Counted from the stretch's first letter, positions 12,442-25,960 are shown. The stretch is DNA of 64,000 bases from Jacaranda mimosifolia (GCA_018894105.1 CM032121.1:35930230-35994229); one strand, 5' to 3'. The notes: generated by a model from the letters alone, not told the origin. Program-made: numbers and translations.

Positions 12442-13725
12442 AGTCGATTGATGATAATCGATTGCTGCTCCTATTCAATCATGGCATGCAAGTAGAGGTG
12501 TACGTACAGTACCGCATAAACAGACGTATATGCGCGTGTATCTATCAGTCGGATACGCCGTTACAGAGGAAAATGTAGCTGTATTGGCACTTTACTGAAT
12601 GCGGAAGATGACGAAGGAACACGGAAAGCTACTACTATACATAAAAAGCGTGGGGTGGGGGCTAAGAACGTGGGCGTGATTTTTGGGATTATTTCCAAAA
12701 TGACCCTTGTAGTTTCTAATATTATATATTGGGGGTCCAAATTAAAAGCGATGGTTTGAGCCTTTTGCTATTTGGAAGGTGAATGTCTTGTTGAATACAT
12801 TGGACTTTTGAGTGCTCATTTGTTTTATTAGTAGAATGGGTCTTGGGGGAATTTGATAATTGAGAAAGAATCTTGTCCGTTTAAATTCTTTATTCTATTA
12901 TCTATTTCATCTCTTATTGTATTTTATAAATATATAATATGTATATTAAATTAATTAACAATCAAATATATTTTGCATAAATACAATAAATTAGAATAGA
13001 AAATAGAATAAGAAATAAAATAAAGGATTTAAAGTGAAATTTCACAATTACATTAATTTATGTTTAACTTTTTTCCTTTTGCATTTTAAAGCTATTTGGT
13101 TGATGACATCTTTAATTAATTAAATTTGATGGTGATGACAATTCAGTCAATGAGTCAATTTAAGTTAGAGAAATAAGAGTTAAAGAATAAAGTTTTGTAT
13201 TTGTAAATTCTCCTTTCAACGAATACAGAATAAGAGTATTTATAGAAGTCAAAAAACATAAAAAATATTCTTTTACGGGTGTATATTTTGAAATAATTCT
13301 TTATATCTATATATCTATATATATATATTATTATAAAAGGTAATTACTATCAATCAGTTCTAAAATAGAGTATTTGATTCTTCTTCTCTAAGAGCCCATC
13401 ATTTTGGGCGGAGGGTTCTTCATACATGCTTAGATTGGTTTTTTGCTCATGTCGCATTCTTGCCAAAAATCTACATTCTAATTTCATCCCTATTTGGTGT
13501 GTACGATGATGGTCTGCATTTTAAAAATGCTACTACTTTTACCTCAATTCTTTTAAACGATTTATCTCGACTGCTATAATTCCTCCATTCCGACTACTAC
13601 AATTTGATAACCAACTTTTGCTTCAATTCTTTTGAATCCTCAATCCCACTCTAGTTTTAGCCTTATCTTTTTTTTTTCTTTTTTAATTTTTTATATATTA
13701 TAGTGGGACTCAAATAATTATTATG
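12442..13725. other. Upstream region of the esterase gene and AT-rich gap
   Basis: Positions 12442 to about 12700 should hold the 5'UTR and promoter of the minus-strand esterase gene. Beyond that the sequence is AT-rich, contains a 154-bp MITE (12880-13033) and shows no exon-like sequence. Confidence 0.45.
12880..13033. repeat. Short (154-bp) inverted-repeat MITE, copy B
   Basis: The left end TTTAAATTCTTTATTCTATT and the reverse complement of the right end, TTTAAATCCTTTATTTTATT, are near-identical inverted repeats. The following block (ATTTCATCTCTTATT) also matches copy A at 3162-3317. Both ends carry the palindrome TTTAAA. No coding content. Confidence 0.6.
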
Positions 13726-14227
13726 TGTAAGAGCATAGCGAAATCAATTTAGGCACGATATTTAATTTATCAGGAATTCACAAATCATACTCACAATTTC
13801 ATGACAAAATTAATACCTGACAGATAGAAAAATAAAACAGTCACAAATTTACATGGTTCGGCAAATTCCGTCTACCTCCACGGGAGTTTTCTTTCTTCAA
13901 CTATGATAGAATTTTACCAGTACAAACCAACCCTGAATTTGACATGCCCAAACTCAAGCTAAAAAAAACCTTGTTCAACCATTATCATAACTACCAAAGA
14001 GATACTCACTCCACCCCTTTGTATTATCCCACTCGTACTTACAATAACTACCCCATGAGTATCATATCATGAGTTCCATGAGTGCCTTCTATAGTAATCA
14101 AATAAACACCTCTATTTATAATAGAAAATTGCTTGACTACTTTACCTAAAACTAGAAAGCTCAATACAAGAATGAGTCCTAATTCTAGTCAAACTTGATC
14201 TCTCGATAACCGAGTCAAATCCTAACA
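13726..14227. mobile_element. Solo LTR with 5-bp target-site duplication
   Basis: A 502-bp sequence starts TGTAAGAGCATAGCG and ends AATCCTAACA, so its termini are TG...CA. It is flanked on both sides by TTATG (13721-13725 and 14228-14232). These are the hallmarks of an LTR left behind after recombination between the two LTRs of a retrotransposon. It contains the block ACATGGTTCGGCAAATTCCG...CTCCACGGGAG, a phrase common in plant LTRs. No internal coding domain is present. The superfamily (Copia, Gypsy or a TRIM) cannot be settled from the LTR alone. Confidence 0.82.
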
Positions 14228-14232
14228 TTATG

Positions 14233-17200
14233 TCTTTGCAGACATTGTAAGTCCAAATATTTATTATTTTCTTGTGAATTTTGTGTAGGTACATTAGATA
14301 GAGGTACGTAGACTTCAATTGAAAATAAGATGTATCGTTATATTAAGATAATCGATTATTGCTAAATATAGCAATAATTACATTTATTTAGAAATTTTAT
14401 TCTTGAGTCAAAATTTGCTTATTAATCAAAGTAATCCAAGAATTGACTAGACACTAAGGCAAAATAGGCCAAACTTGAGAACCAGCAATGTCACCAATAT
14501 GTTTACATTTCTTGGACCAACAAAACTTATGATTTGATGGATGAATATGCTTGTTTAAAAATTAATTTAAAAAAAAAAAAAGAAAGAAAGAAAGTGAGAT
14601 TACTGCATTTTTACTATAATGAAAGAAATAAATACTATAATCAATGCACTCATTCCAAATAAAACTGTCTCGGTAGAAGTTGGGCGTAGTCCCGGCGAGG
14701 GTTTGAGCATTGGTTGTTTTCTATATGAAAGAGATCAATTGAGGATGTCATAATTAAAAGTGGTTGGTTTTTGTCATTCTTCAGCCATCATTTGTCTTCA
14801 AAACTGCGGCCGACCCAAATTAAGGTTATGGACTTTATTGCAAGTGACTTGACGTTGGATGGGCCAGATTAAAGTACTTATATTTAATAAATGTAATTTT
14901 TCAGCTCCTTCGATCGAGATAATATATAGAATTACACGTAAATGATGTAAAATGTGAATTAAAAGAACATTTATTGAGTCGCTAATTGATCCAAATACAT
15001 TGTTCTTTTAATTTTATGCGTTAGGTTTCAAATTTAAATTTTAATAAATTTTAGGTGTGTGTTAAAAAAATAAAAATCTTAAAAGAGTATTTTATTTCAT
15101 AAAAATGATATCTATTTACTGTCATGTATGAAAAAAAATTTAGTGAAATAGATGTTATGTAAAGTCTACTAATTCGAGTCTTAATTTGAAAATCATATTA
15201 CAATTGATTTGTTCAGCAAACCAAAATTAAAAAATGATGACAATTAACAATGAACTCGTAGCACAAGAATACTCGATTAATGAACCAACATGCGGCACTT
15301 ATAAGTTTTTAATTTCATATGGCTTATTCATTACATGCATAACCAAATATATAAATAATAAATATTCTTGATATGGACAAAATGGGAGCAAAATTGGATC
15401 CCATCTATGTTTTCAATGATGATGATAATAAAGAAAATTTCATTTGAATTTAGTATACATTGAAACCATAAAACATACCACGAACTTTGGTCATGGATAC
15501 CCATAACATTCGCCTAATACTTCAAAAGAAAAATAAAATGACAAAAAGTTAATAGATGCGATTTTTATTCTAAATGTTGGTAGGTAGACAAATGTACATA
15601 ATTGGATAGCTGGTTTATGGTCCCATTAATTGCATCAGGTATAGCTGTTTATTTGGTTTGGTTTGGTTTGGTTTGGTTTGGTCCCTTAGGTTTGAGGTGT
15701 TTCATAAATGCCCCTTTACTTTTTCTTCTCCAAGTTAGGGTTTTGGGGGGTGGAAAGTAAGTGGTTTTCAGTTTGAAAATTGAATGCAAACCCAATTTTC
15801 AAATCTCAACTGCATCATTTATATGAAAATGATACTTAATGCTACTAAATTACTTACTCAGCTTTTCACATCTGCCTCAACTTTTTTTGGTGCTCTAATG
15901 TGACCGTTCTTGAACTTTTATCTCATTTATATTTAAATTTAATATCTTATTTTCTACGTGATGATATACCTAGTTAAAGTATGTGATTAGGTTTATAATT
16001 TTTTTAATAACTATTATTAACGATAAAATTTGATAAAAATTACAAAAAATACCCTTGAAAAAACAAATAATACCTCCATATTCGTAGAATTTGCATTTTT
16101 TTAGTTAGGTTTGATCAGTTGCGTGATTCCGATAATCTCATATGTTAATCTAATAAGCTTGGATGGTCCGAATAAGTCTAATTTACACATAGCTTAATTA
16201 TCAAATGACAAATACCTGCAAATAACTCCCTAGGTGGATGCTCATAATATAATTTGTACCACTTTTACTATTCTCCTCTAAACCTCCAATTTTATCCAAA
16301 TATTGGGTATTGGAAACATCTTTACAGGATAAAGATCCCTAGCGAGTTTTGATGGGACAATATTTCTATGATCAAGCTCACTAACATGGTATTTGGATTT
16401 AGTTATCATTATATTAGTATCGTCCATATATTATTCATATGTTTCTTCCTAAACCCTTTTAATTGACGGATAATGACGATATTTGATTATATTTAGGAAT
16501 TGATAATTTTAAGATTTTCATAATAAAAAAAATTCTTCAGCTATGAGTGTTTGCAAAACAATACATCAATAAGATAGATCTCTGTATCTGGTAATGAATC
16601 TATTCATCATCATTATATAAAGAGACTCCAACTAAAAAAAGAACAAATGTTTTCATCGCGGTTAGCGAGCAGCTATATTAATCATCGTAAAATAGTAATT
16701 GAACTAATCAAAAGAATTTTATTTTAAGAAAATTTATTGAAAAATTACAAAATTCTTGATGCATATGTTGGTGTAAAATGGCTCCATTCCTCGCAATTGA
16801 GCTCATCGCGACATCATGAAAATCATGTGTGAGATTTTCATCTTTGTGTGAGTAATGCTGGCGAACTAAAAGCAGACAGAGATTTGCGTATCACCATAGT
16901 ACTAACCCATGATGATGTACATGATATGCCCATGATCCAATTACTTTCATCTTTTGCGAAGCAGCACGTTAAGGAAACTTCACATAGAATCCTCTGTATA
17001 TGCGTCAAAATTAAAAATGGGGTTGCTAATAGAGACTTTCTGGATACTTTGACATGATTAAGTACAATTTTTTTTTTTTTTCCTGATTAAAATTTGATTA
17101 TTAGTTTAAAGCCACACATGCGTCGCACTGAAACATTAAAAGTCGTACTTAAGGTTATTACATTTGTGGTCCAAACGATAATTACTTGTAATATCAGTGA

Positions 17201-18299
17201 TTAGTCGATTCAAAGATTTGGGAAGTTTGGACCACATGTTATTAATATTGTGTCATCAAGTGTGCATCATTATTCTTTCATGTTGAACAAGGAAAATGGG
17301 CTGCTCGTGGTTACAGAGTTTGGCTAGCTAGTTGGAATTACGCACCTACCACGCAAAAGACCATTGATTTATTTGTTTATGTTTTACTTGGATAAACTTC
17401 AACTCTCAAAATATTTTTAAATATATAAATATATATTTGAGATATTATTAAAATAATATTTTTTCCCCCCAAATTCCCCCCACAAACGTATTACAATTAT
17501 ACATATATATAAAAAATAATCACTAGATATAATATATAGATTAAGTAAACATTACATATATATGCATAAATATACTTTTTTACTTTACTAATCCAATAAA
17601 AAATTGATTGTTGTCTCCATTCAAAATATTTCCAAACAAATAATTTTATGCCAAAATATTATCTAACAACTCCTAAGACAATAACAACTAAACATCACAT
17701 TTTTTATAAACTCACAACTAAGGTATACTTTCTCCAAAACGTTTTTCATAAAAAAAACAAATTATAACCAAACAAACCTTATATTACACGTATCTGTCAC
17801 TTTACACAAATGGTAATTATGATCAAATTTATTATCAAATATGGAGGTTTAATCTTGTCGGAGTATTGTCGCATCAACATCATTAGTGAATTGCTCAGCT
17901 TTCATCTTTTGATGCACATGTTAAGGACTAAATCTTATGCTAATACATGTTGTCAAGATTTAATATTTCAATAACAGAATATTTATATTCAATGATAGAT
18001 GTGATTATCATCATTAGCGTCACAGATGAGAATGATAACTATATATCTTTTTTCAAAACTTGAGTCGAGTGGGGTTACAATGATACCTAATCTGATCTTG
18101 AAATAATTTATTAATGATTCCCTTCTTGCATCTTTTGTGATACATTTTCATAACAAAACTCCAATACCAATGCATACTGATAGAAATATTTTAATCTAAT
18201 TAAATCTTCATATTTCACATGAATTTAGTTATTATTAAATTTCGAACAAAACTTTACTGAACTCGACTCAATGATCCATTACACTCTTAATTACCTTTT
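14233..18299. other. AT-rich intergenic region, no gene seen
   Basis: No conserved exon, RNA gene or complete transposon recognised. A GGTTT simple repeat lies at about 15653-15682. An open frame at 16848-17057 has no recognisable product. An inverted AT-rich pair around 17345-17790 with TTTGTTT(A/G)GTTA-like ends might be another decayed TIR element. Confidence 0.4.
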
Positions 18300-18307
18300 A
18301 TTTTGAC

Positions 18308-20849
18308 TAGGAGTGTTCATTCGGTTAAAATCGACTCAATCTAACAGTTCGGTCAGTTAACCAAAAATTTTGATTTTTCCAAAATCATAATTGAAAACTG
18401 AACCGAACAAGTTCAGTTCGGTTTGATTTTTAACTAAAAAAACTGGTTTTTTTTTGGTTTTTTTCGGTCGATTTTTTCGATTTCAGTTAAAATCAAAACC
18501 GAACTGGAAAAAAAGAAAAGAAAGAAAAACTTATTTTTTACCAAGAAAGTGTTATAAAAATTTATTTGATAAAAGTATGTTAGTTTAATTAAAAATTTGA
18601 ATTGGGTAACTTATTCTTTTAGTACCAAAAAAATTATTTGATAAAAATATATTGATAAAATTATTTATTTTTAGATGAAAATATTGATTTAGATTACTTT
18701 TTTTTCTATATTGAAAATATTTGTTTTGATAAAATTATAATTTATCTATTCTAAACAAATACATTTAAAATATTATAAATTTAAGAAGATAAATAAATAT
18801 TTTAATTATTTTACGTTATAAAAATTTTAGTATACACATTGAGTATGCTAAAATTGTTAGTTTATAATCGCCAAGGCAAATGCACGAGATTTTTATATAT
18901 TCAAACCTTAATTACTAAAATCGAATAGCGAATTAAATTTTTAACTCAATCTACTAAAGTTAAATAACTAATTAATCCAGTGACATCATGATATAGATTG
19001 CGAATTTGTAAATTTTGTGAAAAATACCACTATAACTTTATTAAATCATCATTTCTAAAAGATAATTATGAAATATTGATAAAATTTGTATCCAAACTAT
19101 CTTTTTTATGTTGAATTCTCCAATTTATCCTTCAAATTATATTGTCAATTTTTATTGTTGAAATAATTAAAATGACAAATTATGTAAATGAACAAAAATA
19201 AATTTTATTTTAGATACAAAACGGTCTTTGTTTTTATAATAATATAGATAAATTTTTTATTGGTCAACAGATAGGGGTGAGCAAAATTCTCCATTAACCG
19301 AAAAATCCGATTAACCGACCGAACCGAAACCGAATTTACCAAACCGTTTTGTCCAGTTAATTTTCGGTTCGGTTAACGGTTAATTTTTTAGAAATTTTCG
19401 GTTAACGGTGCGGTTCGGTTAATTTTTCATAAAAAATCGGTTAAAACCGATTTAACCGAATTTTTATAAATTCCCAAACATTTTGTAGGTTGCTCGATTT
19501 TTTCTTTATAAATTATATAAATATGAAAATAAGTATATGTGAACTAAAAATAATAAGGAGTAGCTTTAGATTTATAAAGTTCAGGTTGTATTCTTTTTGA
19601 ATTGTTTACTAGAAAACTACTTATGCAAATACATTCTCAGTTAAATAAAATTTTAATTTTTGAATTGAGTCCATTTAATTCTAGATTTTTCTTGTTGTAA
19701 TCTAATTAGAAGATATTCAAAAGTTCTTCAAAAGCTAGCTAAACAGGGGTAAAAGGTATGACAATTTTTAGGTGTATTACTTACTAATACATGTTACTTG
19801 TTCTATAGTATTGAAAGTTCTTTATTATGATTTTAAAAATAATTAGATTGCTTCTTTTTACTTGAATCGAAATAATTAAGTTTTTGTTTCAACTATAATA
19901 TTATATTGTTGAATAATAATATTGAAAAACAATATCAAATAAAGATTGGTCAATTGGTAAATTATCCAAACTGAACCGAAATTTTTTGGTTAATTTTACC
20001 GGTTAACCGAAAATTTCGGTGCGGTAAACGGTTAAATTTTTTTATACATTTTCGGTGAATTAACCGATCGGTTCGGTCGGTTAATTTACCGAACCGACCG
20101 ATGCTCACCCCTATCAACAGATGTAATATACTACTTGTATTACCACAGGAATAGCCGAACATGATTCAATCCCTTATCCCGCAGTTTGCAATTTAAGTTG
20201 AAATTTTAATTTTATTCATCAATATACCCTATAATATATGTAAGTTTAATTAATTAATTAATTTTCTTTTAATATAATATTTTTTACTGTTTAAATCATA
20301 ATCATCTATTTTTTTATAAGTAACGTGTATTATTTCATATAATAAAAAAATTATCCAATCGTACCATTTGAGTTTAGAAAAAAATATCATTTTTTTTTCT
20401 TTTTGTATCATAACTATTCATGTTTTTATATGTCATATATTAATATCTATATTATTTATAAAACATAGAGTTTTTCATAACCATTTTGATATATTATTTA
20501 CGTCTTTTTCTCTCAATTATTTCACCTTATCAATTTTTTTTTATTTATCCCCAAAATTTAAAAATACATTAACATTTACATTATTTAAAATTTTATATTT
20601 ATTTATCTTAAACTTAAAAAATTTAATAAAAAATGTGAAATAAAACTAAAACTAGTAGTGATTGAATAATAAAATTTTGTATATAAAAAAATAAAACAAG
20701 TTTCAATTTTTTTGAAACCAAATCGAACCGATTTTTTGGTTTCTTGATTTGATTTCAATTAATCGAATAAAAAAATAAAAAACCTAATCTTCGATTTGAT
20801 TTTTTCGATTTTCGATCAATTTTTTTTTTTTTTTTTTAACGCACATCTA
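18308..20849. mobile_element. hAT-type element, interrupted by a second hAT MITE
   Basis: The element starts TAGGAGTGTTCATTCGG and ends ...AACGCACATCTA (reverse complement TAGATGTGCGTT). It is flanked by a perfect 8-bp duplication ATTTTGAC at 18300-18307 and 20850-20857. Its subterminal sequences carry repeated CGGTT/AACCGAA-type motifs. The total is 2542 bp, but 850 of these belong to the inserted element at 19272-20113 plus its duplicated target, so the original element was about 1.7 kb. No transposase similarity is visible; the interior open frame (20368-20643) is low-complexity Phe/Ile-rich and unlikely to be a gene. Confidence 0.75.
19272..20113. mobile_element. Nested hAT-type MITE
   Basis: An 842-bp element starts TAGGGGTGAGCAAAATTC and ends ...GATGCTCACCCCTA. 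It has 12-bp perfect terminal inverted repeats (TAGGGGTGAGCA) and a perfect 8-bp target duplication TCAACAGA (19264-19271 and 20114-20121). It sits inside the older element 18308-20849. Subterminal arrays of GGTTCGGTTAA/TTAACCGAACC occur at both ends and could serve as transposase-binding repeats. No coding capacity. Confidence 0.9.
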
Positions 20850-20857
20850 ATTTTGAC

Positions 20858-22212
20858 TAGAAGCGTACATATACCAGCTAAATCCATGTACAACCTTAAT
20901 CGCCTCTTTTCTTGGCTAGACATAAACAAACTTTGTTCCTAAATAAATGACCTAGAGCTATCACCCATTTGGGCTTTCCTAGGGCGGGTTGCCAAACCCA
21001 ATAGGCAATTAGGCACAAGTACAAACAAAGTTGGTGGATGGAGTACTTTCTAAAAGATAGTGTAATAATAATATAGATACTTAGGTATATAACTAGTAGA
21101 AATTTTTAACAATTAAATAATTTAATTATTACATCTAGAAACTTCCTTATGATATCACGCTGACACGTGCCAGATTCTTTTTAGTTATACCTTGACAGGC
21201 CCAAAAAGGGCCCAGGAACAGAGGAAGCAGCAGTTGGCAAATGGACTTCAACCTTTTGAAAGCCCATTCTGCTAATTGGGCTTAGCTGCCCAAATTACCC
21301 GCAGTCCAATTTTCACCGGAATCCTCGAACTACGTTTAACGCTTTTCTGTTTTACCCACGTTTTCGTTTCACCTCGCTCGCTTTTGTCGGGGCAAAATGT
21401 CTCCATTTCTATTATGTTTCTACGTAAATGCATTTTCTGCATGTGAATCCGAAAATGGAACATTGATGGGAAACTGATTAACGTGGTTTCAGTTTTCATG
21501 GAGAGGATGATCCAGGAGTTTGCTTCCCTACTGTCGAATCACGGAAGAGATCGAAGGAATTAAATCCCACTCGCCAGTTGTAATTTCTGACTGAATAACC
21601 TTGTTTTCTCATCTGCACGAATGAGTTTCTTTGATGTATAACGTGGACGTGGCTTTGTTTATTGGGTTTTGCATGGGCCCATTGTATGCCGAGTTTAATT
21701 AAGAATTTTGAATAAATAAAAAAAAAAAAAGGTATTTGTCTCCGCAGATTTTGGGAAATAATTTCTACTTCAAGGAGGATTAATCCAGATTATCGGGTTC
21801 GGTAGAGGGGTTGCCTGCGCTTAATGGCGATTATATGCGTTTTCCTGCTTCCTGCTGCTTTGCTGTTTCACTTTTGGTCTTGCCAATCCCCAAAAGATCA
21901 TCTGTTTTCAGATAAGGAAAAAAGAATTTCATTTGAAGGAATTGGTGCGTGAGGTAGAATAGGTGGTAGTATATCAGCTTTGTCAGCCAAATTTCTATAT
22001 ATGGGAGTTTTTTTGTTTAATTTTTCACTAGCTATTTGCATTTATTCACCCTAATTGCAATTAAAAATTAATTCAAATGGTATTTTGTAAATAATGTAAC
22101 ACCTATTCTTATTTGGAAGTATAGGTCTCTGTGTTGGAGGAAGTAACATGATAAGCTTCTCAGGCATGAAAGGATCCGTAAGGATTGGATGCCACTCTGT
22201 ATAAGCTTTCAG
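20858..22212. other. Intergenic region before the DUF616 pseudogene
   Basis: The stretch 21190-21900 is less AT-rich than its surroundings and contains an ATG-led run at about 21498 that stops quickly. It could be the decayed promoter or 5' exon area of the downstream pseudogene, but I recognise no conserved residues there. Confidence 0.35.
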
Positions 22213-24395
22213 TTAATTTTGCAGATTAATGATTTACTCCGACAATTAGGTTGCTCAATTCCCCTTGCTGATGATCCAAACAGAGTTTTGATTCCAAGGG
22301 GGAGAACACAGGACAAAATTGTCCAGCATTTGACATACATTATGGATGATGAGCCAGTTGCTAAGAATGGTTCTCGATCGTTCCCGTTGTTTGGGGGACA
22401 TCAAAGTTGGCTGCAGAGGGAGGACAGTTTTAAGCTGAACTCAACCATGAAGTTAAATGCATGTTGCTTAGTATTTTGTTCTGCATAATTGGTGGCAAGT
22501 GTTAGTTCTTTCCACGGATGGTACAATGTTGGCAATTTTATTTGGACATCATGGGCCAGTGGAAAAATATAAACTTGTTTGTTTTGTGTCTTGAAGTAAT
22601 TTAGCTGGTCCAAGGTTGTCTTGCAATTATGTTTATGTAATGCGTTGGCTATTAGGTGCATTGTGGATTTATGCAGAATGGAGGTGGTGAAATTGCTCTT
22701 GCAGACTGGAAATTTGTTGAAAAATGCAGGTTTTCAGTTGTCTCTGGCCTATTTGGATGATGTACACCATCGGCCTTCTGGGATAAGCTTTCGCTCTAAG
22801 AAGCTATTCTGTTTTCTTATGATAGTTGATGAGAAGTCTGTCCATTTTCTGAATCATAATGTTACTGTTAAAGAGGATGGTGATGGTGGACTTTGGGTAG
22901 GAATCTGGCATCTGATCGCTTAAGCATCTACCATATGATGAACCCAGAAGGAATGGAAAAATTCCCAAGATCTTAATTCACAGGCTGTTTACCCAAGCAC
23001 AACATAGCATTTGGATTGATGCCAAATTGACATTGATAGTGGATCCTTTGCTAATACTTGAAAGGTATGTTTCTGCGCGCAATTTTTCATGAGTTGCAAT
23101 TTGTTGGTCTCTCATGGCCTTCAAGCTTTGTCATCAAGATAGTCCGTGAAACAAATGACTCTCCTCTAAGGTTTTAACTTGATTTGGAAGTTAAATATAA
23201 AGCTCATCATCATTTACCAAATTCATGTACTAATTGATTGCTAGAGGTCTTATTCCTCTATCAATTTCACTCTCCATTTCCCTTTCGTTTTTCCGATATG
23301 TTTTATCCCCTGTTTGGTATTTTGATACATTTAGTATGGTGATGGATGTCATTATATCTATGTTTGTGTTCTTGTCATGCATATAACAAATAATCAAAAG
23401 ACTTAGACTCAAATTTTTATCTGGATTGAATTATTCGTATCACTGGTTACTAGAAATGAAGATGCTACTTTTCAGCTAGTCAAGGTTGGCATGACTCAGA
23501 TGAGTCCAGCTAATACTTGAGAATTTTGATATCTCAAACAAACTTTATGTCCTTTTCGTCCTGTGTTCCTTTTCTTTTTTCCCACCCCTTCTTTTTTATT
23601 TACCAACTTTTCTAATTATGAACATGCAGATATCTGCGGCGTGAAGGACATACTTTTTCCATTCCTCAGCATAAGTTTCACCACAGTATGTACGAAGAAG
23701 CTGATGCAAATAAGCGGAGAAAGCAGTATTGTCGTCCTCTCATTGATCTGCAGATGAAGATATACAAATATGAAGGCCTGGAACCATGGAGTGCAATGAA
23801 AAATACCGTTAGTCATAATTGGGAAAAGCAACATTTTGAACTAACTTTTGTTTCTTCTTTCAGCCGACGAATACCCTACAACATAGTGGTAATATCTTGC
23901 TATAACACTCTCTGGTCAAATAGTTGCTTAGCCAAAGGTTTTAATGGACTTAAATAGAAACATAAGCAAGATCTCATGTGTTACTAAGCTGTATAGTCCT
24001 AGGACATTAACTATCTTTACATTCTAATCACCGATGTGCTGAGGTTGCTATCATCATACGAGAACACACGATTGCTGAACAACTTGTTTAGCTGCTTGTG
24101 ATTCAACAAAGTGAATCTCTTCACACCAAGGGACCAGCTAAGCTTGGGGTATATTGTGTACCAACTGAGGGGTTTGTTCAAGTTCTTTATGTTTCCAAAC
24201 TGTGAATTCAACTGCATTCTCAGACTTGAGAGCATTCATCGCCCATTGAGAACGAACCAGGGTGTAATAACGAACTCAGTGGCAGTGCTAGCAAATGGAA
24301 GGTGACGAGGGGAGGGTTGGGATTGTGGACTCCTTATCCTGGTAATCTTGATCAAGTTGTGCTGCCTCCAGTTGCTAGGACATTTAGAGAAGGCT
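22213..24395 (+). pseudogene. Decayed DUF616 glycosyltransferase-like gene (TOD1/MUCI70 family)
   Basis: Remnants of at least four exons follow the order of a DUF616 domain. The first (22213-22452) has FGGHQSWLQREDSF. The second (22656-23064) opens VHCGFMQNGG, continues FSVVSGLFG and RRNGKIPKILIHRLF, and ends SIWIDAKLTLIVDPLLILER. The third (23630 to about 23815) reads YLRREGHTF...YEEADANKRRKQY...IDLQMKIYKYEGL. The last (about 24031-24390) has NLFSCL-stop-FNKVNLFTPRDQLS and GLGLWTPYPGNLD. Breaks are plain: frameshifts after SGLFG and after GIWHLIA, an in-frame stop where homologues have Trp in SCLWFN, small deletions around the DVPEGA.II equivalent, and a donor after exon 1 reading TT instead of GT. 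The N-terminal membrane-anchor region is not found. Intact relatives are Golgi glycosyltransferase-like proteins acting in cell-wall or mucilage polysaccharide synthesis. Retained introns show it decayed from a normal gene copy, not a processed one. Confidence 0.85.
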
Positions 24396-24810
24396 GAGGT
24401 TCAGACAGCTAGACCATTTTACTAAATTTTGACAAGTTTAAGAGGAAGTGGCAAAAGTGCCATGGAATGAACGCTACTATATATTATCTCTGGGTTTGAG
24501 ATATCTTCAGTCAAATATTGGGCAAGATGTGTTATCTTTCGTCAAATTGCACAGGGTTTAAAATTTGGCTAGAACATACACATGTTTGCTCTGGTTTTAA
24601 GAAGGCTTTTCTTTATTTATGGGCAATGAATTTTGATGTAGGTATATTAGTACTTATAAAGCCTCTAATTTTCGTACTCATCTTGATTGTTGGTTTATTT
24701 TATCCATAATGGAGAGACTTGTCTTTATTATTATTAAATATACACGCGTATTTACCAAAAGTTTGTTGAGATACGAATTCTAAATTTTGTACTTATATAT
24801 ATGAGGGTGA

Positions 24811-25106
24811 TGTCATTAAACTAATTAACCACTCAACACTGTAAGACTTAGATGATCTTGTGATCTTTTGCTTCCTTATAACTATTCTTTGTTATCCAAT
24901 TAATAAATAGATTTTTGGAATCTACACAAGATTAATATATTTTATATTCTCATGGCAATGTCATTGAACTAATTAATCACTCAACATTGTAAGACTTAAA
25001 GAATCTTGCGATCTTTTGGACCTCTTATAACTATTCTTTGTTATTCAAGTAATAAATAGATTTTTGAAACCTACACAAGATTAAGATATTTCATACCCTC
25101 CATTCT
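24811..25106. repeat. 148-bp tandem duplication
   Basis: TGTCATT(A/G)AACTAATTAA and the 130 bases that follow are repeated directly at 24811 and 24959. Copies differ by scattered substitutions. The region is non-coding. Confidence 0.8.
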
Positions 25107-25850
25107 CATGCATCAAGATACTTTGGAGAAACATTTAATTATTTTAAAAAAGGTAAGAAGTCCATACTTTACTTGAGCCAAAAGAAATTTACACAAATAC
25201 TCAATATAACCGTAACAATAAGCAACATTATTAACTTTACTCGAATTTGAGAAACGAATCTCAAATTTTTATTTCAAATACTTAAATTTGGAGTTTTGTG
25301 ATTTTTAATTTCATGTAAAATAATATCTAAATGCTTTTCCATTTTAACTTATAAATAAAATTTCATACTATCTGCTGTCTTTACATATTCCTAATTGTAT
25401 AAATATTAAATTTAGGCGTGTAATAGTAATAGTAATATTGTATTTTATTTTATTTTACTTCACTTGACCATATTTTTATTTTGTTTGTCAATATTTTAAT
25501 TTTACACCATATCCGCTTTCTTTGATTATGTTTATAATCCACAATATTATATGATTGTATTTTTAAATTCTAGTTATTATATAAAGGAAGAAAGGCCTGT
25601 TAACATAATTGTAGAATTTTGATTAAATTATATGTTCTTAAAATTTATAACTTTTTTTTAATTGTTTAGAATAATCTCATTGATTATTTAATTTTAGTTG
25701 TAAGTTTCGTTATTTTGTAAATTATAAAAAGTATATCAAATAAAAAATTCATCCACGGTATACTGCAATCCCAATCATTTGAGAGCATTTTATGACTTAC
25801 AAAATCGCTCTTTTAGAATATCGCCAAATTATACAGAAACGTCAAATAAG
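25107..25850. other. AT-rich intergenic region upstream of the FCP1-like gene
   Basis: No exon seen. The final bases probably contain the promoter of the next gene, whose GC-richer leader begins around 25850; no clear TATA box was identified. Confidence 0.4.
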
Positions 25851-25960
25851 TTGATCCACGCATGCCTTCGGATCGAATCCCGCGGGCTTAAGTCTATACG
25901 AAATCAACGCTTACGACTGCGGCGGCTGTTCGTGCGCCTGTTCTGAAACTTCATCGTCAG

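Noticed and set aside
20368..20643. 91-codon Phe/Ile/Leu-rich frame inside the outer hAT element
   Set aside because: Low-complexity AT-rich sequence with no transposase motif such as the hAT dimerisation domain.
25860..25900. GGATCGAATCCCGCGGG resembling a tRNA T-arm
   Set aside because: No acceptor-stem partner, D-arm or anticodon arm around it; it lies in the leader of the FCP1-like gene.
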